Assembly: GCA_020746875.1 (NCBI GenBank)
Contig: JAGTJL010000001.1
Coordinates: 2,728,001-2,792,000, forward strand
Reading direction: 5' to 3'
Origin: Rhexocercosporidium sp. MPI-PUGE-AT-0058
Taxonomy: Eukaryota > Ascomycota > Leotiomycetes > Helotiales
Length of the DNA stretch: 64,000 nt
Positions 12,810-24,535 of this stretch are shown piece after piece. Positions within the stretch are counted from its first letter, which is position 1; each line of letters starts with the position of its first letter. A program made the translations under genes and the position numbers. The notes under the pieces are model-generated. The model was not told the DNA's origin and ran no database searches. It worked only from the letters and a program-made list of their open reading frames with translations.

Positions 12810-13570
12810 AATAACTAAAGAGAACCTATAGCTGTTATGATTGCTTAAACCTTAAATTAACCCACCTCTTTACGTAATTTGTAAACTAATCATTTACGTT
12901 GCCTAAGTTAGGTGTGGTAGAGTGCGTATATCGTGTCGATCGTGGTATTAAAGTCCCAAACTTTTTTGACCGTTATATTCTGACATTTGAGGTTAAAACG
13001 AGTAGGTTAACCTTCCGGGAGGAAGAGGGTTCGCGACTCTCTATTAATATTAAGGAGCAGATGGCTAGTGTGAGCTCTTTAGTGCCTTAACTCAATTGTT
13101 TTAAAATTCAAAGTCAAGAATCCTGGGTAGTGGTAGCTTTAGACCAGATATATAGCCTTATTTTTAGTGTATGCCTTTTAAAAGGGTGGAAAGACAGGGG
13201 GTTGCTTTGGGAGGACTTAGCCGGGGACTTAACATTTTGTCTTTTTATTAATCTGGATGATAAATGTGGAAAACGTTGAAATAAACAAGGAGCAGAAATG
13301 TAAAGAGTTTTTCGTGGGAGCGGGGGTCGGTGACTAGGAGGAGGAGGTTGGACTGGGTTAGGTTGGTGGTGCTGGCAGCTGGCTGCTGGCTGACGATGAC
13401 GATATCACCGTACGAGAGAGGAGGTAAGTAAGTGACGATGGGTAAACTCTATGTCGACGGGAAAGGAAAGAGGAGTAAAGGATGAGTAAAGTAAGGACGG
13501 AATTAAGCGGTAAAGACGCTCTAGTTATAGTTGATACGCCAAAGGTAGTTTCACGTCATTTACTCTCCTT
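12810..13570. other. no supported gene
   Basis: AT-rich tail of the kinase-like element followed by a purine-rich GGAGGAGG segment near 13.34 kb. The frame at 12899-13090 lacks recognisable features. Confidence 0.35.
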
Positions 13571-13574
13571 AATC

Positions 13575-13895
13575 TATAGTATTAACAGATTATTAGTACT
13601 AATGACTTGCTGGTACTATTTAATTTATGGCACTAACAGATTATTAGTACCAACGACTTACTGGTACTATTTAATCTATGGCACCAACAGATTATTAGTA
13701 CCAACAGATTATTGGTACCAAGGACTTGCTGGTACTATTTAATTTATGGTATCAACAGATTATTGGTACCAAGGACTTATTGGTACCAAGGACTTATTGG
13801 TACTATTTAATTTATGGTACCATTTAATTCTTGGTACTAACGATTTGTTGGTACTAGTATGTGATTAGTGCAAACAAGTTATTAGTACAAGTGGT
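13575..13895. repeat. minisatellite, ~50-bp imperfect units
   Basis: Tandem, partly shuffled units built from TTATTAGTACCAACGACTT, GCTGGTACTATTTAAT and TATGGCACCAACAGA. Six to seven complete or partial units are visible, with internal deletions and duplications typical of unequal exchange. The frame running through it (from 13482) encodes NRLLVPTTYWYYLIYG-like repeats, but this is composition-driven and has no flanking gene structure. Confidence 0.75.
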
Positions 13896-13899
13896 CAGA

Positions 13900-14520
13900 C
13901 CCTCAGAATCTAGATGGTCTTATACTACTTAAGCATTAGTGCATCTTGTGACTAGCCTACGTATTAAAGGGCTGCTTCGGCTTAGACACGTAGCTTATAG
14001 AGAGCTTGCCTTACTTTAAAACATTAATAAGTAAAGGTAGCACAAGGAAAATAACAGAAACTTTATATTATTAAAAATTAAGAGAGCTCTAAGCTAGGAT
14101 AAATATGCCTAAGAGCTCGAATTTTAAGAAGACAAAACCCTCTTAGCTTACTCGGGTCTTCTTCTATAGTAGTAAAGAGCCAAATATGACGTACGCTCGT
14201 AAATGCCGGAATTCTTAACATCTCACGGGATCGGTTTCAGAAGGGGTTGCCTCACCCTATTCCCCTTCTCTTAGAGCTGCCATGAAATGCAGCTTCCTAC
14301 TTCCATTCCAAGCGCAGAAGTCGGCGAGAGGAGGCTGTATACTATTAGCCGGAGTTGGAGGTCGAATGTATTTTAAATTTCCCATTAGGAACACGAAAGC
14401 GTCGATTAAAATCTCATATCGCACGCAATTTCTGGCTTAAGTATATAAGAAATGCCATTATTGCAGTCCTTAAGACTTCTACAATCGATGCCTCACAATA
14501 GTGATGGATCTGGTGCTTTG
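13900..14520. other. no supported gene
   Basis: No coding frame of note. Probably decayed sequence 3' of the F-box relic. Confidence 0.35.
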
Positions 14521-14523
14521 ATA

Positions 14524-15917
14524 TTAGATTAGTAAACTATTAGTTGTACGTTGTATAATGTAGGAATTGAGTAGAATTTCAAAGGCCACTCTTAAGAAAC
14601 TAACGCAGCAGTCGAATCGATGAAAAGTAAATAACAATCGGTACAAGTTAAGCGCCTCGTGAAAAATGCCGTGATAATTATAACGTCCTCCCTGTGCTAA
14701 TATGCAATCCGTTGGGCCTTTGAGTTCCTGGTCATCTCCCTTATGTTTCCGACCGTTACGGGTGATTATCACCATTCAATAGCATTCTCCATCCTTCTTT
14801 CCGAAAGGGAAGGCAGCCACAATCAGCTGCTCGACACGACGAGGACTGTGAAACTTTCATTATTTTGCAGAGTATATCCGAGGACAGCTTGGAACGGCTC
14901 CCTAGCCGGCTCGATTCGGTGATCGTGACATCATAAAAGCCAATAGAATAAAGGGATCTCTTATTTGCTTCCAAGAAGTCCTGCAAAGCATTATGTTTCA
15001 CCACCATATAGCACATATTAAGCTGATAAATATTCAGTGCGTAACGGGACAGTAGTTCTAGGGGAGAACTCGAATAACTCAAGCGTAGGACCCGAACAGA
15101 CTGCAGTAGCTTTCTGAGAGACTCTGACAAGGTGCTCAGGTCGAGAACCTCCTATACATGGTAATACGGAAGGTCGAACCCCGATAAGCTGATGGTATTG
15201 ATTGTAGCGCCTCTATTTCTGGAACTCTGGATAACATTAGATACGACTCACAAATGGTATTTATAGGAGTCTTTTGTTGTAGTCATGCCTGCGGTGAAGG
15301 GTGACGGCGACAAGTCGTCTTTTATTGCCTCGTAGAAGGACAAGCCCACCTCCGTTAGTCGAGGAAGTGCTCTAAAGGTTAAGCATAGAATCGAGAGGTC
15401 AACGCCTTTATCGATGATATTGCGCTGCTCCTTATATATATTGTGTAAGGCTTTGTAAATAACTATGTATGAAGGATATTCATCCGCCTTACTACTCGCG
15501 TCATACATCTCTTTTGTTATTTCCACATAATTGTCGGGAGTCAAAAGTTGGGACTGGAAGCAGCTGAAATCTAGTATTTTTGCGCGAGATAGGAGCTGTG
15601 TCAGCGAAATTCAGCAGACTATCTAGAAGGGAGGCGACAATATTACTAGGCTTTAATAGTTTTGGGACTACATATGTAAAAGAGACAATGTGATAACGAG
15701 CATCTGACTCTATGAGGCTTTTGAGTCCGTTGAACCCGTCGGTCGAGAACAGAATCTCGACAGAGTGGAAGAGGCATGGTAAGCATGCTTCCCTCACACT
15801 TTTGCTAGTACGAGATAGATCTTTGACATCTCAGAGTGGGAGAAGGTCAATAATAATGCGAGAAATCTCTGATGGCAGAGTTTCGAAGCGACTGCTTTTC
15901 GAAGGGTTGATGGTCAT
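14524..15917 (-). pseudogene. F-box protein pseudogene
   Basis: The start is ATG 15917 (MTINPSKSSR). An F-box follows: FETLPSEISRIIIDLLPL, stop, DVKDLSRTSKSVREACLP. The stop is TGA at 15831-15833, where CGA (Arg) fits. After HSVEILFSTDGF and SFTYVVPKLLKP the frame shifts near 15.62 kb, then resumes ISLTQLLSRAKILDFSC, LLTPDNYVEITKEMYD, ALPRLTEVGLSFYEA. It passes a TGA at 15248-15250 (CGA-compatible) and a TAG near 15.15 kb, and continues SESLRKLLQSVRVLRLS, ALNIYQLNMCYMVVKHNAL to the Cys-rich CRAADCGCLPFRKEGW. This is the layout of multi-copy fungal F-box proteins (substrate receptors of SCF ligases). One frameshift plus three nonsense codons make it dead. Confidence 0.7.
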
Positions 15918-16230
15918 TTTGATTTTAGGGTCTGAATTAGTGTATCTAGATCAGGATGAGGGGTAATGGACGAGGTTGTATTGATTAGAAAACGAAGTTG
16001 TAGGGAGGTTTATATCAGGACAGTCTCTCCCCACTCTTAGCTCTCTTACAGTAAGACGGTCTACTTCAACCGAAGGGAGCCCACTGCATCGTTAACCCGA
16101 CTGTGGCGCCTTACTTAATGTGTCGTTTTTCCACAGTCTGGGGAACGTAATGCTTGTCACCTTGATATCCAGAAAAGGTTGGTGGTATTCTAAGGTCTCT
16201 GGCTCTGTGACCATCGCTCAAAATAAACCT

Positions 16231-16326
16231 AAGCGAGGTGGTCGAAGCCAAGCGAGGTGGTCAAAGCTAAGCGAGGTGGTAAGGTGATGACGTAGTGTGG
16301 GGATTAAAATTCAAGCGAGGTAGTGT
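16231..16326 (+). repeat. array of GCGAGGTGGTC motif, 19-bp spacing
   Basis: Three head-to-tail units (AAGCGAGGTGGTCGAAGCC, AAGCGAGGTGGTCAAAGCT, AAGCGAGGTGGTAAGG) with 19-bp spacing, plus an outlier CAAGCGAGGTAGTG at ~16313. Same core as the arrays at 17.0, 24.2, 61.0 and 63.9 kb. Confidence 0.7.
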
Positions 16327-16540
16327 TGATAAACCCCTAAAAATCCTTACTGTCTAGACTTTGCTTCTATAGCTAGTCACAGTAACAGAATAGGTTCAGG
16401 TTTTTCTATTGCTAGTAATTATATTCGTAGCCTCTGATTAATATAGAATTTAAAATGCGCAAATAATATAAATTTATAATATATTTGTTATAGGAGAATA
16501 TAGTATCTGAAACAAAAGTACTAAGGCCAAAGGGAAGTGA

Positions 16541-16765
16541 AATTAAAGTAAAAGCATAATAAAACCAAAGTATAATAGAACTAGAAGTACGATTACATTA
16601 AAAGCACAATTAAATTAGAAGTATAACTAGATTAGTAGCATAATTAAAATAGAAGTACAACTAAATTAGAAGTACAACTAAATTAGTAGTATAATTAAAA
16701 TAAAAGCACAATTAAATTAGAAGTACGGTTAAAAAAGAAGTACAATTAAATTAAAAGTATATGAG
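16541..16765. repeat. A-rich minisatellite, ~20-bp units
   Basis: About ten imperfect units of the type AAATTAGAAGTACAACT / AAAATAGAAGTACAACT. No coding frame. Probably a simple satellite that grew in AT-rich repeat DNA. Confidence 0.7.
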
Positions 16766-17015
16766 TTGAGCGAGGGGGGTTATGTGACGGATTGAAGTAT
16801 TGTTTATTTACTTTTTAGGTGTGGGGTCACCTGACCTCGGAAGATCGGCACGCCACGCGACGCGACCTTCTTTATATATAATCACCTTTTATACCTTTTT
16901 ACTTCCGTAGCTTTAGATTCTAAGTGAATACCCTTCGTTTTTACGTGTAGCCTTTTGGTGATGTGAGGTAGGCGTTTATCCGTAAGCCCCTATCTTTATA
17001 GAGTTGGGCGTCACA

Positions 17016-17068
17016 GGTCACTTTGAAGTGAGGTGGTCACTGTGGGGCGAGGTAGTTTATTAAGCGAT
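17016..17068 (+). repeat. GGTGGTC-motif array 5' of kinase-like copy 3
   Basis: GGTCACTTTGAAGTGA, GGTGGTCACTGTGGGGCGA, GGTAGTTTATTAAGCGA in tandem, oriented with the kinase-like element that starts ~35 bp downstream (TTAAATACAT leader). Confidence 0.65.
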
Positions 17069-17094
17069 ATAATTAATTGCCCTTTCTTAATTAA

Positions 17095-18330
17095 ATACAT
17101 AATTCACAGTACTGTGGCGTCCTGCATCAAGTCTATTAACTATGAAGTCTTATTAATAAACTCGTTTTCTAGGCCTAGAGAAGGACTAAACTAAAGGCAT
17201 TACGCTTCGGGGTGTGAATTCCGACACCAATCGACAGACTCGATTTCCTAGAGGTACAGAAATACAAAAGATGTATATTATAGAAACAGATGGACAAGAT
17301 ATCAAGATACCAATGGAAATAAAAGAGGCCGCTCGAGTCCCGTTTTTAATTCCTTTAAGAATTAATCCGCCCGACGGGCCATCGGTTAGAGCCCAACCGA
17401 CAAAGTCAGTCACACAACGAGAACAACCTCCGCTTGTAAAAATAGAGAGTCCTTGGAATAGATACACATCCCTCCGGTCCCTTAAGCGTGGTGGTTTGAT
17501 CATAGCAGCCTACATGATCCGAGCTCCGGTTCAAATGGTTGCAGTAAAGCAACTCGCAGCCTACAACTTCGAGAAACTTAGCATATCCCGGCATAAAAAC
17601 CTACTTGTTGTTATAGAGGTATACAGATTTTAAAACTCCTTCTTCATCATTACGGACTACACCGCTACTACTCTCAGACAAGTTATAGCTATTCCCCTTC
17701 AAATCGAGGAGAACCACGTCAGTGCAACATGTCGTCAGGGAAGTCTTTTGTTAAACCTGACTAGGTTTCTTACTAATTTGTCTTAGGTCTTGGAAGGCAT
17801 GCAATATTTGTCTAAATTTGATCTTGCACACAAACATCTCGACAGTTCCCGGATACTCTTCTCATCAGACGGGTGTGCAAAAATTGGTATGCTCAGTAAA
17901 TATTCTATTAAGACATCAGTTGACTTAAAGGATACTCAGCCCACTTCGACGAATGTCAGTCCACCGAATCGGCCTCTGCCCGTTCACTCGGAGTTATTGC
18001 GATTGAGATGATACAAAATGGAATTGCCTCCGAGACAGACGGCAAGCTAGTCTTGATGCACCCTGAGCGGTGGTCACCAAAAGCGTCCAATTTTCTGGAA
18101 GTTACTTCTTGGGGCACTTTAATAGACATTAATAAGGTAGGAGAATCGCTAGGTTGTTACAGTAGGAAACATTTAATACCCTTATAGAACAAGTTCTTGA
18201 AGTATGTGTCGCCAACGGTTATGATTCCATTTATAGAGTATGCTCGCTAGGACACTATTGAAAGTCTTAGTATGTACAGGTCGAGTTCAGTGGAGTGAAG
18301 TACGACCATATTATTTTTGATATTAGTCTA
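17095..18330 (+). pseudogene. kinase-like dispersed element, copy 3 (best preserved)
   Basis: 17214-17633 encodes NRQTRFPRGTEIQK, PFLIPLRINPPDGP and a kinase N-lobe: YTSLRSLKRGGLIIAAYM, MVAVKQLAAYNFEKL (beta-3 Lys in AVKQ), RHKNLLVVIEVYRF. One base later in frame, 17634-17740 gives the hinge NSFFIITDYTATTLRQVIAI. After an intron-like gap, 17790-17930 encodes MQYLSKFDLAHKHLDSSR and SSDGCAKIG (catalytic-loop and DFG region, both degenerate). A further shift leads to ARSLGVIAIEMIQNG and HPERWSPKASNFLEVTSWG. Frames are broken at ~17634 and ~17930. Loss of the Asn and DFG residues suggests the family may already have been pseudokinase-like. Confidence 0.7.
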
Positions 18331-19940
18331 ATAGAAAGAGACCTGAGATTCTTTTGTGGAATGTATAACTTTGGCTTCATTTGAATAGAGCTTTTTCCAC
18401 GATGTGGCTTTGTGGAAAGCAAGTTCACCTGCGTGATCTGCGATATGAGGCTGAGATGATCAGAAAGATAAATTTAATGCTCAACACTCAATTAGGGGTT
18501 TTCAAAGTGCTGTTACATCGTACATCTTTAGCTGTGGGTTTATCTGTTTTAATCATTCGATAGATTTATTGAGATCTCCTATCAACTCTAAAAGTAGCAT
18601 ATGAGCTTTAGAATGACTGGTCAGAAGTGAGGGAAACTTAGATATAGAAGCTCCAGCTGTTAATGGGAGACCTCTGTCAGCTTAGAAGGTGCAAGCTAAG
18701 TTGAATAGCTCACTGGCTGAGGAGTTTTCTCAGTGCTGGTTGGTCCGTTGCTTTGGTTCTGCATGCAATCAGTTCTACTAGGTCTACGCACATTAACATG
18801 GACATCTGATGATGACTAACGCTTCTACCACTTTAGGACGTTCTCTAGCGGCCCTCATAATTTGAGCGATAGTCTTTCGACAGTCACTGCATGCCGGATT
18901 TTAGGTACTGAACTCACAAAGGGGGGTTCATTTATCGTAGGCGTTGTTTGAGTCCGAATTTTGGAGGCCAAATTGCAGGCTGATGCGAAAGAGAGTAAGT
19001 GAAGGATGGGAGCCAAATATCCACCACCCCTTCATGCATATCCAGATCCCTCATGGTCCCCGCTGGCAAGTCTGCCTTGCTATTTTCGGCGAGTGTTTAT
19101 TTTCTAGGCCCTTTCCATTCGCAGCTATGTGGTCGAGACGATCTTATACCGAAGGAGATACCATATTCTCTTAGGCTGATATGTATCGCCGAGATCGATC
19201 AGCACCCACTTGCTATTTACATCTTAGGAAATCCTAAGGTGACTTTCGCTTTTCGTATTTGCAAAGGAAGCTCCTCGATTTTCAGCTATTCTCCACAATA
19301 GAGAATGGCTGGCATATCCAAAACGGTAAACCGGTCGGAAGTAAGGAGGTTCCTGAAGATACCAGCTCTACTTCAAAGCATTTTACTGAAGGCGCAGCAT
19401 TAAACCCCCGAGGACCTGGTCGAGACGCCTACTATGCCGCCTTGAATATGATTTGAATGGTGGGCTAGATTAATAATTTCGGACACGTAGACAGTCTAAA
19501 TCCGTGGCTCCTATGAGCTCCAAAAATATAAAGGGACGAGCTTCTCTCCTTCTGTTAACAATCCCCCTTTATCACTTTATATTTCTTCTTTATACTGTAC
19601 TCTTCTATCCTCTATCATGAATTAGACTTCACCTACAGAGTGCTGTGAGTAAGACTACGAATTCTTTCCTGTGAATGGATTTCCTCCGGCATATGACTCT
19701 TCGCTTGAGTACATTAACCCCCCCGCATATTGCTACGGATCTTTGTTTGGAATTTCAGATGAGATAGACGCATGGATTGCTGGCAGAACTCCTTATTGCT
19801 ACCTTAACTCCTGCGAGTAGGTCTATCTTTTCACGAACACGGCAAGGCGACATCGAAGAAAGCTCACGCAAGTACTATCGGTAATAGAGGCAGTTAAGAA
19901 TACATCTAGCTCCCATTAACGACTACGGACGGTATGGCTT
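18331..19940. other. no supported gene
   Basis: Several overlapping short frames (18944-19301) in different phases, none with domain or splice support. 19.25-19.46 kb has a locally coding-like frame (PVGSKEVPEDTSSTSKHF) that cannot be linked to a gene. Confidence 0.35.
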
Positions 19941-20534
19941 ATGTCACTGCCTGCTGCCATCGTCCATGATGTTGTAGCGCCACCGTACTATCTCACTTAA
20001 ATGGCAATAGCTCTGTCCCGGAGCAAGTTTGAACGAATCAAGTCGGACGCCGGAATTTTGAATAAGGTTCTAGATAGTTTTCGGCTGAGTCTAGCAGCAG
20101 CTTTAAGAATGGTTACGAGGCTCGGTCTTGAAACGCATAAAGCTGTGGAGCGACAGGTCCTAAATGGGGAAGGCCATATATTTTTGGCGATAGCAAGGCT
20201 TCTGGAAGCTTACGGGTCACGCTTTGCGCCTTCTAGTACGGTTTTCCTCGCTTCGCACAAAAGGTTGCCAAGAGAGCATTGTTTCGGTACTGTACGCCTT
20301 CATTTTGAACAAATTTATGACTTGAAGGAAGTTCTAATGTTTGTCGGTTTGTTTCCGGCACAAGACCTGGATGCTTTCGCAGTGCTCGAACGTTGCTTGC
20401 GCAGAGTCTTCCCAGCCCTTAAAGAACTATTTGCGGATTCGGATGAGGAACCTGGCTTTTCCTACATCGTACAGAGATTACGCCATGTTCAGGATGAGAT
20501 GCCAGGGTTGATATCTTTCAACACCAGAAAATAA
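19941..20534 (+). pseudogene. unknown helical protein, 197 codons, one in-frame TAA
   Basis: ATG 19941 opens a frame MSLPAAIVHDVVAPPYYLT, TAA (19998-20000), MAIALSRSKFERIKSDAG, then 160 more uninterrupted codons to TAA at 20534. Reading the stop as CAA (Gln) gives one continuous protein, the pattern seen in many genes here. A shorter protein could still start at ATG 20001. The sequence is predicted mostly helical (DSFRLSLAAALRMVTRLGL, HIFLAIARLLEAYGSRF, DLDAFAVLERCLRRVFPAL) with a Glu/Asp patch (ADSDEEP). I do not recognise the family. It is convergent with the patatin gene. Confidence 0.5.
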
Positions 20535-20780
20535 AGAAGTTGTGCCGTACAAGGTTAGAGAATCTGGTGGCTAGACAAGCTTGGTATCTGTGTTTGTTGT
20601 CATTTTGTGTGGCGGGTTCTAGGGCTTTCAGGGGCAGCAGGGCAGATGGAGACCAAGTTTGCGGATGCCTCACGAGATGGGATAGAGCGAAAACTTCATC
20701 ATGTAACAGAGTTAAGTAATAAACAACAGATTGATTTGGGTCCAGCTTTTAAAGTTGAGACTTGTTACATTTATTTCCCT

Positions 20781-23640
20781 TCATCTTAAGCGCCGCCTCT
20801 TATTCTGTGGTCTCGTTTGGACGCCGAAGGCCCGTTTATTTTCAGAGAGCTTGACAGATCTATCAAGATAACGCATGAGCTCACAGTTGCAGGCCGAATT
20901 TTGAGCTCGCTCGTTTCTGCTCTTATGGTCAGGCTGTCCAAACTTCGCATTCAGTTTCAGCCGTTTGACGAACCATTCCATTGGCTGCGGAAACCCACTG
21001 ATGCTCCGACGGAACAATCTGCTAAATGAAAACTGGATATTGACTCGGTCCGAGGGATGGCGTATGTAGAACCTAATCAACTTCTGGAATCGTCCACATA
21101 ACTCGCAGAGATCGTTCGCGGCTAGGAACTCAAGCGAAGATTCCTGATGTAGGAACTGTGCAAAGGGGTAGCTCGATCTGAGACTCTGCACAAGGGCACG
21201 ACTGTCCGGACTCCGGGACAAAATCGAACCGTGGCATGTGTATTGCCCACCCTCGAACACCAGAGGCGCGTCGAGCTCAAAGAAGAAGGACGCTGCTTTG
21301 AAGGCCCTAGCAATACCCTCCATATCGCCTAAGTGATGGTAGATCTGATCACGGAGATATTGCATCTTGTCGACATCATCGATCCGAGGTTCCTGACCTA
21401 CAAGGGGCAAATTGAGCCGGAAGTGCCGTTTCTTTTCTTCCTCGTCAAGGCCATGCCAGTGATCTTCCCAGCTAAGTTGGCCGTTAAGTGATAATGACTG
21501 CATAGAAGCTCGATAGACGCGAGCCAGGGCGCTATCCTGTAGCAGGTTCCGAACGTTGGAAGCCACTGGCGATAAGAGCTTCTGCTGAAAACCCGTCCCA
21601 ATTGAAAGCACTAAGTCGCAACCTACATCACCCCAAATCCGGCAAACTTCACGCAAGCCAGGCCGGACAGGGTTATTGTATTTGAGCCCGCCGTCTTGTA
21701 ACGTATTAAATGGCTCGAGATACATTGGCGTAAAGTAACTAGCCCAGTCAGCTTCAGTCTCAAATTGCTAAATATAACTCTTACGTTAGAGCAGCTGTTG
21801 TACACCTCGCGCTGTCCACCGTTAGCGAGCACGAAACAAACAACCAAGGAGGCTTACGCTTCCCAGAGTAACATCTCATCTGTCGTCTTCTTGGCACGAA
21901 GATGTTTATATCCTGGGGTGTGTTAGTCTTAGTAGAACGTGAGAGGTGTCAACTTACTTGAATCTCTGCCAGGAGGGCCGTTACCATTATAATTTGAGAT
22001 CAGGCATAATGTGGCATCCGATATTGTCGTCGCCGTAACTGCAAATTTCATTCCGGATGGCCTTGATTTTGCTGAATTAAACACCCGGCCCAATCCAAAT
22101 GCTTCCTTTAGAGCCTTTTCTAAAACGACTGCGTCGTACCCGCCATTTGCGAGATAGGAGGTAAAGATGCGTCTAAGTATAGCATAGATGGAATACCTGC
22201 AACCGCGCTTTGGTGGGAAGATGATTTTCGCAAACTTAAGAAAGAAAGCGAGGCATTTTTTGGGAGTCCAGTACTTCGCAAAGAACCCAATGGTTGCAAC
22301 ACCACCTATTGGTTGTTAGCCTAGAGCTTGGTTACGAAGCCAACCTTACTTGAACTCGTCTCGATGCCATAATTAAAGTGCTCCTGCAGAGGATATGGCA
22401 GGTCTAGTGTCTTTTTCAGCTCTTCTATGAATGCCAAGGAGATAATACCTCTGGAACCGCCACCATTTATGCCAAGGAATCTTACTCGACAGGTGGGCGG
22501 CAAAAGTCTGGCCTGAAAAAGAATCCCCCTTTGACAGAAAGGATAGGTGGTGAGGTCGTACCGGTACTCCGCCCCTTTCGTCGGCTCACCAAAGGCGACA
22601 AGACAATCGTCGCAAATAGCATGTTTACACTCCAGATGGTGTTCCAAATTCCTCTGCAGACAGGTGAGGCAGATCGAGGTATGCGATAATAATGACTAAT
22701 GTTGGAGGTTTCGCTTCAAGCTACTCTGGCGGAGTGCAGCTGCTGACTGCCCACCATACTTCATATGTGAAAACATAGAGATTATATGGGCCTCGACGTC
22801 CGTGATGACCAAGTTGACATCTAACTGCTGAGAAGTTGCGTAGTCATGTATACCCAGGATACAGAATTGACGGTATAAATTACGGAAGACGTCTGAAGGG
22901 TTAAACACTTTTCCCAGTTAGCTGGATTCCTCAGGTGGACTACCAGTGCTTGTAATATCCACACTTACTGTGCATGTCAGGAGGGAAGCTGTCAAAAATA
23001 ACGCTTGAGGCAATAAAGTCCCATATTATACTTGCGGGAATATTGTGCTCGGAACATAAGCCCATGAAGGTGCTTAGGTGATGCTGGAAGCTGTGGGAAA
23101 CGGGGTATGCTTCTCTCGAGCATTGAATAAAATCAAAGGTCTGCGGTGATGTCGCGAACTGGCGCAGTGCTGCATCAAAGAACTTGGTAATATGGATTAT
23201 GGAGAAGAGCGCGTGGCAGTTGACTTTCTCGGCACGAATCAAATGTGTTTCGTGCTGTAGAGCCTCTGCTAACCCACTTAAATGATTGTGAGAGGTAGCT
23301 CGGCCAATGCCTAACACGTTGACTACATTTAACGAAGAGAATGACTCTGAGAACTTTGGATCGGAAAGAACCCTTAGACGAAACTGAAGGGCTTCGGATG
23401 CGAAAATATCGTCAGGTATTTTCGTGACGACGACCAATCGAGGACGGACAGCCTCCGGGAGGCTCGACGCCGAGCCGATTGCTGTCCACCCTGCTAGCAT
23501 ATCTACTACCTCAGCGAGGCCACCACAGTCCTAGGCAAAGATGCACAACACATCGACGAACAATGACAACAGTCGGGCCAGGGCATTATCGGCCAAGTGC
23601 TACTGGTTTTGTTGGTCACTTTCGTTTATTTAGCCCACGA
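20781..23640 (-). pseudogene. patatin-like phospholipase with RING-like Cys motif, broken
   Basis: Exons read on minus. The N-terminal region (23.6-22.97 kb) has LLSLFVDVLCIFA-stop-DCGGL, LAGWTAIGSASSLP and RPRLVVVTKIPDD. A short intron begins at 22968. Then come a Cys-rich RING-like motif (ICLTCLQ, LECKHAICDDCLVAFGE) and the patatin core: oxyanion loop LGINGGGSRG, nucleophile elbow TSSG across an intron, KFAVTATTISDATLCLISN, and catalytic DGGLKYNNPV near 21.69 kb. Introns at ~22.32, ~21.95 and ~21.85-21.77 kb fit well; the last exon ends at 20781. In-frame TAGs lie at 23601-23603, 23532-23534 and 22696-22698, each Gln-compatible. The elbow reads ETSSG where GTSSG is usual. The 5' end is missing. 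Such proteins are lipases linked to fungal cell-death and allorecognition pathways; this copy is inactive. Confidence 0.75.
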
Positions 23641-24188
23641 GGTGATTGATCGTCTTATGGCAAGTGTCCTTGCCTCTCAAATTGACTTGTGTTTTATTAG
23701 GACAGCTGTCCGCGATCAGAATTGAATGTTTATCGTTTTGTGTGGCTGGATGGAGACAGATGTTTGCGATACCGTACTTTCGACAGTTTGATATGGTGTT
23801 GCCGGGATATAGAGCTCTTAGTGCTTGTGTTTTGAATTGCTTTTTAATAAAGAAAAGGAGAGACGGGTGTTGATTAATAGGGTCTGGAAGCGAGGTCGAA
23901 ATATGGTGAAGTCGGTTCGTATATTGCATTCCGACACCGTTTTCATCCTTATGCACGCGGAGCCAATATTAGTGAGCACAAAACGCCATGTTAGCGGTGC
24001 TGGATTGGAGAGGGACCGGGTCGATTGGAGTGACAGTCTGTATGCACACCCGATTTTTATTAGCTAAGCTCAACCGTTTTGGAATATTATCAAGATGTAT
24101 ACCTGCTGGACGTTGGGCAGTGCGTGGGGTGGAACGAGATAGCCAAATGATGAGGGTCATAGGTGGTCGATTGTGGTAGTGATCCATC
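23641..24188. other. no supported gene
   Basis: Overlapping opposite-strand frames of ~70-110 codons without domain, signal or splice support. Confidence 0.35.
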
Positions 24189-24313
24189 CAGCAGTTAAGT
24201 GAGGTGTATTAGTAGGTTAGGTGGGGCAAGGGGTGGTCACATCAGGCGAGGTGGTGCGTTACAGACGTTCAAATTAAGCGAGGTGGTGTTGTCACAATTA
24301 AGCGAGGTGATAA
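24189..24313 (+). repeat. cluster of GCGAGGTGGT motifs, irregular spacing
   Basis: AAGTGAGGTGTATTAG, GGTTAGGTGGGGCAAGG, GGTGGTCACATCAGGCGA, GGTGGTGCG, AATTAAGCGAGGTGGTG and AATTAAGCGAGGTGAT within 125 bp. Same core and orientation as the 61.0 and 63.9 kb arrays but more decayed. Confidence 0.6.
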
Positions 24314-24535
24314 AGGGGCCGTCCACACTAGCACGAGAACTTGGTGCGAATACGTCCATCACGTGTTCTCGGTCAAAGCACACAATAGTCTTATTGCACA
24401 ATAGAGTGGTTCAAGTGATTGTTATTGTAAAGTTCATTTAACTAAAGAATTTTATATATATCCTCTTAATTAGAGCGTAACCCAATATCGTGTACCCTAG
24501 TAATCCATTCGCAACAGATCATTTGAATTCCCCTA

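Noticed and set aside
18944..19456. Overlapping frames as a gene
   Set aside because: Three phases overlap with no consistent exon chain or recognisable domain.
23646..24187. Opposite-strand frames of 60-108 codons
   Set aside because: No domain or splice support; they lie in the upstream region of the dead patatin gene.
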